A program made the translations under genes and the position numbers. From contig JAKOON010000067.1 in assembly GCA_022577435.1 (NCBI GenBank), forward strand, positions 118,501-182,500: a stretch of 64,000 nt of DNA, read 5' to 3'. Of this stretch, positions 22,579 to 36,348 are shown piece after piece. This DNA is from Embiotoca jacksoni. Its lineage: Eukaryota > Chordata > Actinopteri > Embiotocidae. The first letter of the stretch is position 1, and each line of letters opens with the position of its first letter. Under the pieces are notes generated by a model, which was not told the DNA's origin, did not search any database, and worked only from the letters and a program-made list of their open reading frames with translations.

Positions 22579-23032
22579 GTGAACTAGATGATATGGCACT
22601 CTTGTGAATAATTACATGAAGTATCTTGCACATTTGATCAGTAACTAAACTTCAGACAGAGATGTCGTGTTTTGCTGCCCTCTCTGGTGGAACGACCTTT
22701 GCCAAACTCATTTTTATGAAGACATACTATATTATGACCTTTTCTTGATGACATAGTATTGTATGACATTTTTAGAACATTTTTGACAACCTACTATAGA
22801 TGACACTTTTTGGACATTTTGGACGGTATTTGTAAGACATTTTTTTTAAAGCAATACTAAAGTATAACATTTTTTTGACGACATACTAAAGAATGACATT
22901 TTTTGGACATCCCTGAAGACATACTGTCATATGACTTTTTTGGGGGGTGTCTTTTTTTAGACTTTCTTGATGACATTCTATAGCATGACTTTTTTATCAA
23001 CTTTTCAACGACATTTTTTTGGACATTTCCGG

Positions 23033-23169
23033 CAATATATAGATAGATATACTTTATTGATCACACAAGCCCATTTTTTTTTTAAACATTTGTTCTCTTC
23101 CCATCAGGGGATTGAACTTCGGTCTCCTTTTTGGCGGCAGGGACACTCAACCCTGTACTACAATGAGCC
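23033..23169 (-). mobile_element. SINE-like element a, unit 2
   Basis: Counterpart of 10938-11073 with both box motifs kept. Confidence 0.6.
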
Positions 23170-23341
23170 TTTTGTAAAATATCAAACACCATTACATTTT
23201 ACTGACATTCTGGACCACATACTATAGTGACATTTCTTTGACTTTTATTGACGACATACATGAATGTATAACATTTTGGACAACATACTATGGCATGACT
23301 CTTATCAAAATTTTCTACTAAACGTTTTATGACATTTCCGA

Positions 23342-23470
23342 CAATATATAGATCGATATACTTTGCTGATCACACAAACATTTTGTGTTAAAGATTTGTT
23401 CTCTTCCCATCAGGGGTTTGACCTTAGGACCCCTGTGTGGCTGGCGGGAACACAATGAACTTCTTCAGCC
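23342..23470 (-). mobile_element. SINE-like element b, unit 2
   Basis: Counterpart of 11255-11383. Confidence 0.55.
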
Positions 23471-23669
23471 AAGTCATATACGAAAAGTCCAGACCAAATA
23501 CAATAGGACAATATTTTTTTTACACTTTGAAAGACATACTACTATGACAAATTGTTTTACTTTTTTGACTACACACTATGACATTTGTTTGACTTTTTTT
23601 TTTGACATACTATCAAATGTATTTTTTGGGGGTAAATTTTGGATGACGTACTACAGTATGACATTTTGA

Positions 23670-24305
23670 TGATAACCACAGTTGTGGAACTGATTTTCTT
23701 TAACTGTGGGTTTCTCCTTTTTTAGCCAGCTCAGCCAGAGAAAGCCTGGGTATGTTGCACTCGCTTTGAGTACACGCCTCATGACGCACACCTGTGTTTA
23801 TTAGTGTTTGGTAACCGCTGTTTCGAAAAGAGTTTGATTGAAATGTTGAAATGTTCTGCTTTATTTATTTCTCTATTTATTCTGTCCAGTCTTTTTTTTT
23901 TTGGGGGGGGGGGGGGGGTTAATATAGGCTTTACGTGAAGCTTCTTTTCACAGCTTTTAACCCTATTGTACTTTACACACAAGTCTTATATTCGTAAATC
24001 TAAAATAAAATTATCATTAATTCAACGCCCAATAGAAAACTAAATCTGCTGATAATAATACTGTGAAATTTTACAAGTTGTTAGATTAATTAAATCTAAT
24101 GTGATATAAACTGCAGTTGAGACAGAAAGCAGCACAATCTGCTGTTCTGCTGAACACTTGGTTTTCATAGGGATGGATCTCCACCTAGTGGTGAACAGTA
24201 ATCACTGCTGCTCAGTGGATTTAATATTTGAATTTAATAATTTCTAATATTACATATACTTAGACATCAATAACCACACAGACCACACAGTATTCTTCAC
24301 TTTTT
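23670..24305. other. Flank between satellite and nr1d 3' UTR, unit 2
   Basis: Homopolymer T then G run near 23893-23918, and a CTCF-like motif at 24178-24193. No exon is seen. Confidence 0.5.
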
Positions 24306-25073
24306 TTTATTCATACTATATCATATTTATATTCTATTTTCATCAGATATTTATACATATATATATTTTTATATAGTTATTTACATATGGCCTTGATGCC
24401 AGTAAAAGAAACCGATATTTCAACAAAATGACAAAAACAAGTGTCAAAATTCAGTGCTGTGCTGCAAACACAGTTTGATTTAAAAAAGAAAAAAAAGAAA
24501 AAAGTAAAATCCAGAAAGTGGGAAAATGACAAAAAGAAACACGTGTTGTGATTACATGTACATGATGCCGTGTCGCACTACTCGTGGGTTTTGTGTCACA
24601 TCGTTTTTCTGCTCCAGATCTTGTGCAAATGTAGTGTTTTGCTTTTTGTAAATGGCGTCATCGACTCCCCCCGGAAATCACCATGCGGGCGGTTCCCGTG
24701 CACATGAACACGTAAACAAAATGCAAATTAAACATACGACGCTCTATATATATATATACATATACATATGTATATATGTATATATATATACATACACACA
24801 CCGAGACGAGGAGCAGATGCTTTCCGAGGCGAGGGGAGAAGATCCGAGTAACATTTGTCCACTTTAAGTACAGCCATGCATTAGCAGCGTCATCGTCACA
24901 CGTTCTTCGATACGTTTTTTTCTGATAGCTTGCCTTCCTCGTCACACACGTAGCAGTCTTTAAGTATTGGACCACGCACACATGTATGTAAAGTACAGTA
25001 CATATCGTCTCTCACATTCACCCGCTCGTCACAGAATACATTTTGGAATTAAATGGCTTTTTTGGAGGAAAAG

Positions 25074-25107
<34 letters not shown>

Positions 25108-25408
25108 TTCTAATCCAAATCTTCCCGACTAATCAGATTCTACTTTGTCATAAGGTCGTAAAACCAGTTAAGTACTCGTCTTTCTCTGGAGAATAGAAAG
25201 TAAAAAAACAACAACAAAAACCTCTGACACACGTGTACTGCCGTGTGTTTGTGTGCAACAAGCGTAAGCGGTCTCTTCTATAAATACAGTACGTCTTAAA
25301 TCTCGCTCTCTCTTCTGACCCCACGTGGCCTACTTAACAAAAATAGAATAAAAAATAACTTTTCATACAATCTAGAAACAAAACTGTGTTGGTTGAACAC
25401 GAGGGGTG
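24306..25408 (-). other. nr1d2: nr1d fragment B 3' UTR
   Basis: Minus-strand AATAAA at 24306-24311, a TA-rich array near 24744-24800 and (CAA)n at 25075-25106. It then continues with the UTR up to the GAG repeat where the coding sequence is fused. Confidence 0.6.
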
Positions 25409-25612
25409 AGGAGGAGGAGGAGGAGGAGGAGGAAGGGGACGGCGAGGCGCTGGCGTCTCCTGTCATGGCCTCCATGGGCAGCAGGGGGCTCTGGTGGCCG
25501 TGCAGCATGCTGTGCAGCTGGCTGTTGTTGCTCATCATGTTGTTCATGGTGTTCTGCATCTCCAGCAGCATCCTCTGCTTCTCTCTCTTTGAGATGCGAC
25601 CAAACCTGACGG
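25409..25612 (-). pseudogene. nr1d2: nr1d fragment B: hinge start fused to 3' UTR at a GAG repeat
   Basis: It begins with the RFGRISKREKQ segment (Pro to Ser compared with fragment D) and runs to the poly-Ser codons. There the (GAG)n of the coding strand complement merges with the (GAG)n of the 3' UTR (50300-50317 in fragment D), removing about 1.7 kb with all ligand-binding exons. The frame runs into UTR sequence and stops at 25296. Non-functional. Confidence 0.8.
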
Positions 25613-25838
25613 CTGACAGAGAGAAAAAATAAAGACAGATGTTAGTTTGACGAATTAAGGAGCACGAAAAGAATCAACAGGTTGTTGTACTGTGGACCGA
25701 CAGATGGGGAAAAATGAACGTGACTAACATGATCTACTCTGTCTTCTGAAACTAAATGTGTGTTTGGAAACATCACCATCTTCACACAACCAATGCTATG
25801 GTTCTTCTGACACTAACTTTACTTTTCTGTCACTGTAG

Positions 25839-27122
25839 CTGCAAATCCTTCAGGCCAGAAAACATATACTCTAATTACCAATGGAGTGACATGGGAGGAT
25901 GCCCAGACGTACTGCAGAACACACCACACAGAGCTGGCTATGATTGAAAATGATGAAGAAAACACACAGGTGATGTCAGTTAACTCTATACATGAAGTGT
26001 GGATTGGTTTGTACCGGGTACCGTGGAGGTGGTCGGACAAGACCAACAGCTCCTTCAGAAACTGGATTAGTGGACAGCCAAATAATTACGGTAACCAGCA
26101 CTGTGTAACTGAGGATTCAGACCATGGTTGGCTTGATGAGAACTGTAACAAGGAACACTCCTTCTGGTGCTATAAAGGTGAAAAGAAATATAAACCTTTT
26201 CAATGCATTTTTATTTTTTTCTTGCATTGCAATAATGACTCTATCCTTGGTTTGTGATCATGTGTTTGTTTGACTGTCCAGATGTAAGAGTGAAGACGAC
26301 AATGGTGAGGATGAAGATTCACTATACTGCTGATCTTTCAGATCCATTTATTAATGCTCAGATCCTTCAGCAGGTAAAGTTCACTCCCATATTCTCTGGT
26401 TCTCCCAGAAACAATTTTGGGCCAACTTTAGGCATCACACCTCAAAATCAGACTTTAGGATCAAAGCGTAGGAATAAGTCCACATGTCCAAGACTTCTCA
26501 CCTTAAGGTTCAGATTTCAGACATCACACATTAGTCTTTAGATCTTAGCGAGCACACTTCCGATCAGATTTCCGGCTTGATCTGTAACACAACATTTTAT
26601 GTAATAAGGAAAAAGAATGGATTTTGGAACGAGTATATTTCCTTTCGATGGATCTCCTTCCTTTTTACGTACTGCAACTGGTTGGAGCTTTAGCACCACC
26701 AACTACTGGTACTTTGCATACTACATTTAACATGTATATGTATTGCGACATACTATATATTTTTCTGGTCTACTGAATAGAATGGTGGTGGGGATACTAG
26801 AACACAGCAGATCTCAGAGCTATTCATTGTGATAACTCCCATTCTTCAAGTCAAACTGTGCTCCAACAGCAAAGTAACACATGGAATTAATCTTGTTTTA
26901 ACAGTGCATGATGCCACATTAATACTTTAATTATATTATGCTTTATGAACTTAGATTAGTAAAGCACCAGGTGTGATTTCTGTTTCTTTTCAGCTAGGTG
27001 CATTGATAACCAACAAGACTCTACTGAATGACTTCAAACTAAGTTGGAAGATTCAACATAAAAAAGAAAACCAGGAGCAGACAGTGATGAAGCCAATGGA
27101 TGAAGACATCCCGTGTACCTGA
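25839..27122 (+). pseudogene. Lectin locus 5: 5'-truncated copy with intact splice sites
   Basis: CRD B 25839-26177 (WIGL, QPN, WLD, intact gtgaaa donor), tail exon 1 26282-26373, tail exon 2 26994-27122 (TGA). The signal exon and CRD A are replaced by nr1d fragment B. Unlike loci 3, 7 and 9 the donor after CRD B is GT, so this is the ancestral form of the truncated copies. The region after tail exon 1 is the type II version that also follows the chimeric locus 1. It has no start codon of its own in frame. Confidence 0.75.
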
Positions 27123-30100
27123 TAATAATGTGTTCTAAATGAAGTTAATTAAATACTCTAGCAGACAACTGCATTATCCTTCACATATTAAGCTTGATGA
27201 AACAACAGAGTGAAAAGTAGTTTTGCTGCACTCTCTGCTTGATAAGGTTTTTTCACCTCTGACCTCATCCAGCATCACTGCTGAGTGAGGTCTGAAATGG
27301 GCCTACACTTCACTGCAGGGAGAAATCAGCAGGTCAGCAAGTTTTCAGGAGGTGTTCAGTCACTTTTTCAAGATATCTGTTCCACGTTCTTATGTGCAAG
27401 TAGTATATAACGATAAGCTTCAGAGAAACTCATACAATGAATGAAAACATACGCTTACCTGTCTTTGCTCTGTTTTAAAATTATGATCAATTAATGACAG
27501 ATTTTCTTGTTTGTGTGTAATCACAGTAGATATTTAATAATAGGAAGGGAATCTTTTTCCACCTCTGACTAATCACTTTGTTTTATTTCAGGGCACCTTA
27601 TAGTGTAATACTGCCTATTCATCAGATGTTGTGTGACTGTAGCTGGAAACTGTGTTTTTTTTGTGTGTTTATTCTGCTGTATTGGCTTCAAACTGAGGAG
27701 GAAAATTCAACCCAAAAGATAAAACAAAGAGAAGAGAATGATGAAGCCAATGGATGATGACATCCTGTGTAACTGATAATATTTGCAAGCTACAAAGGTA
27801 GAATACATTAAACTTTAATTAATCTAGCCAAATGACTTTATTAACTGATTTAGATGCTGTAAAACAAAACATGTGATCTTCACTTGTGCCTTATCTGCAT
27901 ACTTGACTCAAAATCAAATGTTGTTCACAGAAACACAAAAAAATCACAATTACAAATCTGATGAGAAGCCTGTTTTTAGCTTTTAACTTTAAGATGAAGG
28001 CTGTTGTTTTCTCTACACGTCCAACATAAAACTTATTTAATTTATTGACAAATCAAGACACTCATTGTTGATCTATGGAGAGACTGTTTGCTCATTGCTT
28101 CCTTCTCAAATGACTGTGGTGGAGTTATGATGTGCTAGATTTACCTGGTACAGTTTGCACTGCACCTCTTTTTCATTTACTCTTCTTTAGTTCAACAAAT
28201 AACTTTTTGACAGATTGAGTTTTCTTTGTATGTTTTCCCTGTTTGTACCGTAGCATCTAATCTCACCCGGCAGTAACGTTATCTTCTTCTTTTGCCGGTT
28301 AATGACGGTAAAAGCAAATAGCTTTTCGGTGCATTGCTGCCACTTTTGAAGCCGTTAAAAACAACAGGTGCAACACAAGATGAGAAATTATTCCATTTCT
28401 TTTGGTTTAATAACTATTGGAAAATGATGACCTGTTTCTTGCCTTTATGTTACTGCAGCCGGATCGTCAGCACATCAGCAGATTCAGAGAACCTTATACA
28501 ATGAGTGAATATCTACATGGTCTCCTGTCTTACATGTGTTTTTATTATTCAATGATGAGTGACTAAAGTAGAGACTCAGTAAAACAATGACACATATATA
28601 TGATATAGCAACTACAGTTATAATTTAAGGGCGTGTTAAAGTGTATTACTGTACATTCTTTTGGTGTTTTTCGACTGTAGCAATTCAATTAAATCAATTT
28701 CCTGGCAACACGGAATTGTCCATTTATTTCAGTTATATTTTTCTTGCAAATGTAGTTTATTGCGCATCACATGTAGTTACTAGCACATCAGCTGTGGTCT
28801 GAACTCTTAACTGCACAGTGCTGCTGTAAGGAACTTTCTGTGAATAAATATTTTTCGTTGTCACTTTGAAAAACTTTCAGCACATTTTTAAGGTACTTTG
28901 TTCAAAGGTTTTAGGTCAATTCATTACGTTATTCCTTGTGTTTCCCTGGCATCACGTTGAGGTTTTTGCACATATGATTTGGTATTGCTTTACAACTCAT
29001 TGTATTTAATTCTGCTGGCCACGTAAAATTCCCAGTGTAATCTCAAAGTGGGATAAAACATAACTTGTTGATGAACCAAACATTGTAAAAACCAAGGTGA
29101 CCTTTGTCAGACCAGCTATTTGGATATACATTTACATGTACATATAACCACGCAAAAAATGATTCAGCCCAGTACTAGATGCTTCTGTGGTCAGCAGACA
29201 TGTCTTTGCAGATATGACTCCAACGTTGATTAATTTGCGACCGCAAAGATTTTAAATCCTGGATTATATACATTTGAGTATATCTTCCACTAAAAATCAT
29301 CAATGATAATAATCATCATAATCATAAGCTCAACTCAAGCCAGATAATTGTGTCACATGAGGCTCAGCTTATCAAGTTGCGAGTGGGTAGTTTTAGAGTA
29401 TAAGTTACAATAATTAGTCTTTTTTTTCTGCTTATTAGAAGAGATACCGACTCTTTTAAACGACAGAACTGCTCCAGAAAAAGATGTAAGAAATGGACAA
29501 AGCCAAAGGAGACCTCCTGTCTCAAGTTCACAGCATCACTTTGCATAAGACACCTGGATATTCTTTTAAAGCACCCTTGGGGAGCTCCAAAGTCTCGACC
29601 TTCACTATCAATATCCTTATTCATAATGCTACAAATTATTTACAGCTACAAAAACACTGTAATTCAAATAAAAGTACAGAGATTAGTTGCTCTGGAGAAC
29701 CCTAAACTTCAAAAAGAAAACAACAATGAAAATAAGTGCTGCACAAAGGGGAATTGTCCTCAATAAAAATGTTGGACAACTTTGTTATTAAATGAAAACA
29801 ATCAGAGTCGAAAATATAAAAAACTTTTCAGAACAGTTTGGAAGTCGAAATGTTTTCCATATTGCAGTACAGACCTATTCAGTTGTCTGAAAAAATGCAA
29901 TCAGTTGTAGTTTTTTTTCAAATCACTTTATCAAATTCAATAATCTACTTTGTTCCATTTTAGTTTGACATTGTGGACTCAAACTTCCGAAAATTTCCCT
30001 GCATGAATCATCTGTTTTACCTGCTGATTTTCATACTTGCTTTTCAATATCTCCAGGAAATTGATTTACATTTATTTGAAATTCATATCAGCTCAAAGCC

Positions 30101-30254
30101 ATATCTGAGAGCTATAAACACTGGTTCAAGTCTGAAGCCATAGTCTGGCTGTTTCAGATTGTCTGAAGGTGGATTTTTGCTGTACTATCTGCTGTTCTGG
30201 TGCTATGCAGCTTTTCAAATTCATTTATTATTGGGGTTTTCAGTGAAATCACAA
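27123..30254. other. Type II intergenic block, unit 3
   Basis: Matches 2809-6079. No gene is seen apart from the decayed tail exon. Frames around 29364-29705 recur from 5053-5394 but are unrecognised. Confidence 0.6.
27684..27776 (+). pseudogene. Decayed lectin tail exon 2, unit 3
   Basis: Counterpart of 3371-3463, again with an in-frame TAA and no acceptor. Confidence 0.65.
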
Positions 30255-33200
30255 ATGGATACAGTGCATTGGATTTTTGTCATCTTGGGTAAGAGTCATG
30301 ACTGCTTCTACAGAATTTAATTGGCGTGATTGTTCGTTCATTTTCACCACAGAACAGTTTATTATCTTCCTTGGAATCATTGAGTTGAGAATTACAGGCA
30401 TGTCAGAGAGTTAATTTACAAAGGGGCAGTGAACTCATCTGAAGCCTTTTGACCGACCTTGTTGTCCTTTAACTTTATACAGATGGAAAATGTTATGAAT
30501 TAGTATCAATAGTAGGAACAGGATAGACAGAAACTCTTGAAAAAAAAATTCCTTTAAAGTGTCTTCAGTTTAGGAAAACAAAATTCCTCACATCCATACC
30601 AGACTCGTAGAGATACGGCGTGTGAAATTGTTTGTAAACATATTCTCACTTAAAGTTTTGTTTATTTTAATTACCACAAACTACAACATATTAAGTATTT
30701 TTATAGCTTGGGAAGTCTGTTAGCAGGTCACAGTGAGAACTTGGTGGCAGTCGGGTATATATTCAGATGGTCGCAAGTGGTAGGTCAGTAAAACATTTTT
30801 GCCCAAAGCCTCCTTATGTTAATCCAGCCATGGTCTAAGGACCAAATTATGGTGTTTTAGAACTACTTTGTAATATATGATTAGAAAATCTTGTCCAGCC
30901 ACACTGGAACAGAGAAGGAGAGGTAGCCTTGAAGAAAGGGAGGCGTAATATCGTTTTAAAACTGGGATAGTGGCTCTCATTTTCAAAAAATCTCTCCAAG
31001 GAGACATTTGCTGTGTTCCAAATCACGTACCAGGTAGTCACTTAAGTAATTTGAGTGCATAAGTGTAATCATACTGTCAAGTAAAAAGAACATGCAGTAT
31101 AGGATGAGTATCCTGATGGTATATGGTAAAAGTCAACATATCTTTCAAAAAATAGGATTTTGCACACTTTACAGGATTCATTAATTGGAAAAGAATTCAA
31201 TAACTTTAGTGTTTTTCAGTTTCCTGTCACCAAAATCATTTAACATATCAAGTTAAAAAATTCCTCAGAATTATGCAACAACACATTTTTCTAAACAAAG
31301 AATTGTATAATAAAAAACAGGACACAATTGACATGTGAAATGATTTTTTTTTTTTTTGCACCAAACTGTCAAAGAAATGAAGTTATCCAAAAGCAAAAAA
31401 AAAAAACACACTTTAGGTAAAACCACATAATCCTAAAATGTAGATGTGTGAAATGATGTAAATTCATTCTGGAAAAAGGAGCCTTAAAATGAAGTACTGA
31501 AGGGAAAGAATCACGTTTGGACTGTCAGATTTGACTGTATATGGGTAGTTGTTGATATTATTGTTCAATAAGAGTTTTGAGTGCACAAAACCTGTTTCTG
31601 CTACGTTCAAATGTTACGGTCATTTCCAGTAAGTGCAGATCAACATGCGATTTGAGACAAAGCTACACTGTCGGCATGTAAGAGTACTATACGTGAGTGT
31701 ACTCATTAGAGTACTTGACTTAGAACACAGCAAATGATAGTGTTGCACGGGGTTGTGTACTTGGAAATACCTCAAACAGTAAAGTAATAAATAAAAAATG
31801 TGTTATCATTGTGAAATAAAGGGATTTCAAAACTATTCAGACGAACCATTCAGAATACGATTTTCAGTGTTTCACAGTTAAATATTCTCTCTATCATCAA
31901 CCTCCAGGATTTGGCCTCACTTCCTGCTCTCCTGACAACTTTCGTGAATACCACCATGTCAACTTAAAAATGAACTGGAACGATGCACAGCATTACTGCA
32001 GAGTGAAACACACCGACCTGGTGACCTTTGAAAGCATGGATGACATTAACAGGTTAAACAGGCCTAGTTACGAGACCGGATATGCATGGATCGGACTGAC
32101 TGATGACCCAAAATCCTGGAGAGGAGTTATGGGCAATGATGCAAACTCCTGGAGATGGTCGGGGACTGGTAAAACAAGTACAACTGGTTACCACAAGTGG
32201 AAACCAGGAGAGCCGAATAATCAGGTTGGAAATGAAGCCTGTGTCATAATGTATGACGGTGGAACATGGAGTGATGTTAATTGCAAGAACACAAAATATT
32301 TTGTTTGTTACCAAGGTAAGAAACATTTTGCGTTTATATTGTGTTTTATGAAACTGCTCTCTGTTGCTGAAAGTTTTGAGACTGTTTGGATCTGGTCAAA
32401 GTGAGTGGTATATAGCACCTTCAATGATATCACAGTGTAATGACACATTATACTTAATTTCAACGTGACTACAGTAAGGTGAGATGTTGTTTACAGATGA
32501 TTGTAGCCACCAACTAAACATCTAGTTGATTATTGCTGATTCTATAAAGACAAGAAGTAACACTGTCAAAAGTCCTCTTTGTTTACTTTTTATGGCTGCA
32601 CACTGGTGATCAGGCTGTCTGTACTTAAGTACGTCTGTATGTTCTAGTAATGTGAAAACATTATTTCATAACCACTCACCTCCAGATAACCCAAATGTAT
32701 GTTTTCAAACAACAACAACTTCACACAACTACTGCTATGGTTCATCTCACACTAGCTTTATTTTTCTTCTGTTGCAGCTGTAAATCCTTCGGGCCAGAAA
32801 ACATATACTCTAATTACCAATGTAGTGACATGGGAGGATGCCCAGATGTACTGCAGAACACACCACACAGACCTGGCTACGATTGAGAATGATGAAGAAA
32901 ACACACAGGTGATGTCAGTTAAGTCAACAAATGAAGTGTGGATTGGTTTGTACCGGGTACCGTGGAGGTGGTCGGACAAGACCAACAGCTCCTTCAGAAA
33001 CTGGGGGAGTGGACAGCCAGGTAACTATGGTGGTTACCAGCAGTGTGCAATGGAGGAATTAGACCATAGTTGGAATGATGACAACTGTAACAACGAATAC
33101 TCCTTCTGGTGCTATAAAGGTGAAAATAAATTTAAACCTTGAAAATACATTTCTCTCATTTAAAAAAAAAAATGCAATAATGACTCTATCCTTGGTTTGT

Positions 33201-34191
33201 GATCATGTGTTTGTTTGACTGTCCAGATGTACGAGTGAAGACAATGGTGAGGATGAAGATGCACTCGACTGCTGATCTTTCAGATCCATTTATTCAGGCT
33301 CAGATCCTACAGAAGGTAAATCTCACTCCCATATTCTCTGGTTCTCTCATGCAAAAGCACAGAAACAATTCTGGACCATCCTCCAGACTTCCACATCAGA
33401 TGATAGGATTCAGTGTGAAGGTTTCAGGCGTCATGTTTACACTTCATACTGTAGTCATCAAGTTTCAGATATCGGACTTCAATATCAGATATCAGACTTC
33501 TGTTCTGCTCTTCTGTTCCTCGTTTTGGTGCTCAATAATAGACAAATAAGAATAGTAATAATTTCCTCCTATTAGGAATTTGATTCAAATGTTGTCATAA
33601 CCAGGGTATGAATTATTGAGTTATGATCACAAGGGTGTTTAATGAGGTCACAGTTACCTTCGCTCATGAGTATAAGTCAGTGTGAGGTGACTCCGGCCTT
33701 GACCTTTGACCCCCAAAATCGTATCAGTCCATCCTAGAGTCTAAATGAATGTTTGTGCCAACCTTGAAAAAAGCCCTTTAAGGATTCCTGAAATATTACA
33801 TTCACAAGAATGAGGAAGATGTGAAGTTACAGTGATCCTGAGCTTTGATGCCAAGTGAGTAGTTGTGTTATATTTGAAAAAGTTCAATTCAGCCATTTCT
33901 GAGATATCCTTTTAATGATAATGGTTCAAATTGTGTTTACAGCAAAAACTGAAAGGACATAAACAATGTATTAATTGTACATTATGTTACATTACTCCTT
34001 TAATTAGTTTCTGCTTCATGAAGTTAGTTTTCACTTGTGTCATTTTTATTCCCTCTCAGCTTGGTGAATTGATAACCAACAAGACTCTACTGAATGACTT
34101 CAAACTGAGGTGGAATATTCAACCCAAAAAAGAAAACAAGGAGCAGACAATGATGAAGCCAATGGATGAAGACATCCCGTTTGATGGGTAA
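30255..34191 (+). CDS. Lectin locus 6: complete secreted two-domain C-type lectin
   Basis: Exons: signal peptide 30255-30288, CRD A 31908-32315, CRD B 32778-33119, tail exon 1 33227-33315 (one Lys codon shorter), tail exon 2 34060-34191 (TAA). All junctions are GT-AG with matching phases; 1005 nt give 334 residues. CRD A has EPN with WSD. CRD B has the unusual triplet QPG with WND. Poly(A) signals lie at 34301 and 34309. A second tail exon at 34521 is frameshifted. With locus 2 it is one of two copies with all parts in place, and both follow a type II block. Confidence 0.85.
30931..31119. repeat. Dispersed ~185-bp repeat in intron 1 of locus 6
   Basis: Counterpart of 6757-6945. Confidence 0.55.
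33625..33925. repeat. Interspersed repeat with DR1 motif, locus 6
   Basis: Counterpart of 9440-9730; TGACCTTTGACCC at 33700-33712. Confidence 0.5.
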
Positions 34192-34300
34192 TATTTACAA
34201 GCTATAAACGTAGAATACATGAAACTATGATTAATGTAGCTAGATGACTTTGATATTCAAATCATCATCTTGATAGCGTCGTTCTCCTTGACAGATTATA

Positions 34301-34314
34301 AATAAATGAATAAA
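34301..34314 (+). promoter_or_regulatory. Proximal poly(A) signals, locus 6
   Basis: Two AATAAA hexamers (34301-34306 and 34309-34314) about 110 bp after the stop codon. A distal AATAAA lies at 35251-35256. Confidence 0.55.
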
Positions 34315-34520
34315 GAAACGCTGAATTTGATCGAAGATACTTGGCCAGCCGTCAATATACCTGGGTGACCCGTTCAAGAAAGTCTATATACGAGATACAC
34401 TGCATGTTGTTTCAACCTTCCACAATCTACTCAGAACTGGGTCGCGGGCTACTGGTAGTTCACAAGGTACAGGTTGGAGACCTCTGACTTTAACAGTACT
34501 GTCACTTTTATTTCCTCCAG

Positions 34521-34650
34521 CTAGGTGCAGTGATAACCAACAAGACTACTGAATGACTTCAAACTCAGGTGGAAGATTCAACCCAAAAAAGAAAACAAGG
34601 GGAAGAGAATGATGAAGCCAATGGATGAAGACATCCTGGGTGATGGGTAT
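34521..34650 (+). pseudogene. Alternative tail exon 2 of locus 6, frameshifted
   Basis: The acceptor (ctccag) is intact, but 2 bp are missing in AAGACTACTGAATG compared with AAGACTCTACTGAATG at 21839. This gives a TGA after 11 codons. The same deletion is at 46730. Confidence 0.75.
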
Positions 34651-35711
34651 AATTTACAAGCTATAAAGGTAGAATACATGGAACTGTGATTAATGTAGAT
34701 AGATGCTTTGGATATCAAATTCCAGTAAATAATACTGTAAAACAAAACATGTTGTCATCTTAACTTATCTTAACCTCAATTGCTGACTTGACTCAGATAT
34801 GATATAATCAGGGTACCAACTTGGCTTTTCCCATTTGGCAAGAAGCTGTTTCTTTATAAAATGCTTTAAAATGTGCTTAAAAAAAACTTGTAACTGCTGT
34901 TTTGTAACTGTAACATACACATCACATGCAGATATGAACACACACTGTCATCCATCATCAAACTCACATTTTTTGCTTTTCTATTGATTTTATTGTTTTT
35001 GATGTTGTTGTCATAAACATTTTGTTTTTATTTGTTTTTCATTAGTTTTATGTAGTCATAATATTTCTGTACTGTATATCCTTTGTGTTTTCTGTAACTT
35101 TGTGAACTTTAAAAATTACCTGGGTGGAGGCTTTCAAGAGACTAATTTACTTTTTTGACTTTGTGTACACTGTATTGTATCTTTTTTTCATCTTTGTAAT
35201 ATTTGTCTTTTCAAAATTGTGCAAAATGAATCTTGCTCAGGAAAAAAATGAATAAAGCGAACGAGATGATATGACACTCTTGTGAAGAATTACATGAAGT
35301 ATCTTGCACATTTTATGAGTAACTAAACTTCAGACAGAGATGTCGTGTTTTGCTGCCCTCTCTGGTGGAACGACCTTTGCCAAACTCATTTTTATGAAGA
35401 CATACTATATTATAACCTTTTTTTGGTGACATAGTATTGTATGACATTTTTAGCACATTTTTGACAACCTACTATAGTATGACATTTTTTGGACATTTTG
35501 GACGGCATTTGTAAGACATTGTTTTTTTCAAGCAATACTAAAGTATGACATTTTTTTGACGACATACTAAAGAATGACATTTTTTGGACATCTCTGAAGA
35601 CATACTGTCGTATGACATTTTGTGGGGGTGTCTTTTTTTTAGACTTTCTTGATGACATTCTATAGCATGACTTTATCAATTTTTCAACGAAATTTTTTTG
35701 GACATTTCCGG

Positions 35712-35849
35712 CAATATATAGATAGATATACTTTATTGATCACACAAGCCCATTTTTTTTTTAAACATTTGTTCTCTTCCCATCAGGGGATTGAACTTCG
35801 GTCTCCTTTTTGGCAGGCAGGGACGCTCAACCCTGTACTACAATGAGCC
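35712..35849 (-). mobile_element. SINE-like element a, unit 3
   Basis: Counterpart of 10938-11073. Confidence 0.6.
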
Positions 35850-36019
35850 TTTTGTAAAATATCAAACACCATTACATTTTACTGACATTCTGGACCACAT
35901 ACTATAGTGACATTTCTTTGACTTTTATTGACGACATTAATGAGTGTATAACATTTTGGACGACATACTATGGCATGACTCTTATCAAATTTTCTACTAA
36001 ACGTTTTTGACATTTCCGA

Positions 36020-36148
36020 CAATATATAGATCGATATACTTTGCTGATCACACAAACATTTTGTGTTAAAGATTTGTTCTCTTCCCATCAGGGGTTTGAC
36101 CTTAGGACCCCTGTGTGGCAGGCGGGAACACAATGAACTTCTTCAGCC
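36020..36148 (-). mobile_element. SINE-like element b, unit 3
   Basis: Counterpart of 11255-11383. Confidence 0.55.
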
Positions 36149-36348
36149 AAGTCATATACGAAAAGTGCAGACCAAATACCATAGGACAATATTTTTTTGA
36201 CACTTTGAAAGACATACTACTATGACAATTTTTTTTACTTTTTTGACTACACACTATGACATTTGTTTGACTTTTTTTTTTGACATACTATCAAATGTAT
36301 TTTGGGGGGGGGTAAATTTTGGATGACGTACTACAGTATGACATTTTG

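Larger units (their letters stand above)
22721..23669. repeat. Degenerate palindromic tandem repeat block, unit 2
   Basis: Same repeat as 10760-11585, with an extra stretch around 22740-22910 that unit 1 lacks. Confidence 0.8.
13524..25755. repeat. Tandem unit 2 (type I)
   Basis: Order: truncated lectin (13609-14723), retroelement-like fragment with minisatellite, ATG-less signal exon, two-domain lectin gene (19225-22009), satellite with two SINE-like elements, nr1d fragment B. The left boundary is where lectin intron sequence begins after about 140 bp of nr1d intron. The same boundary recurs at 25756, 38426 and 52396. Confidence 0.85.
35399..36348. repeat. Degenerate palindromic tandem repeat block, unit 3
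   Basis: Same family as 10760-11585, holding two SINE-like elements. Confidence 0.8.
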
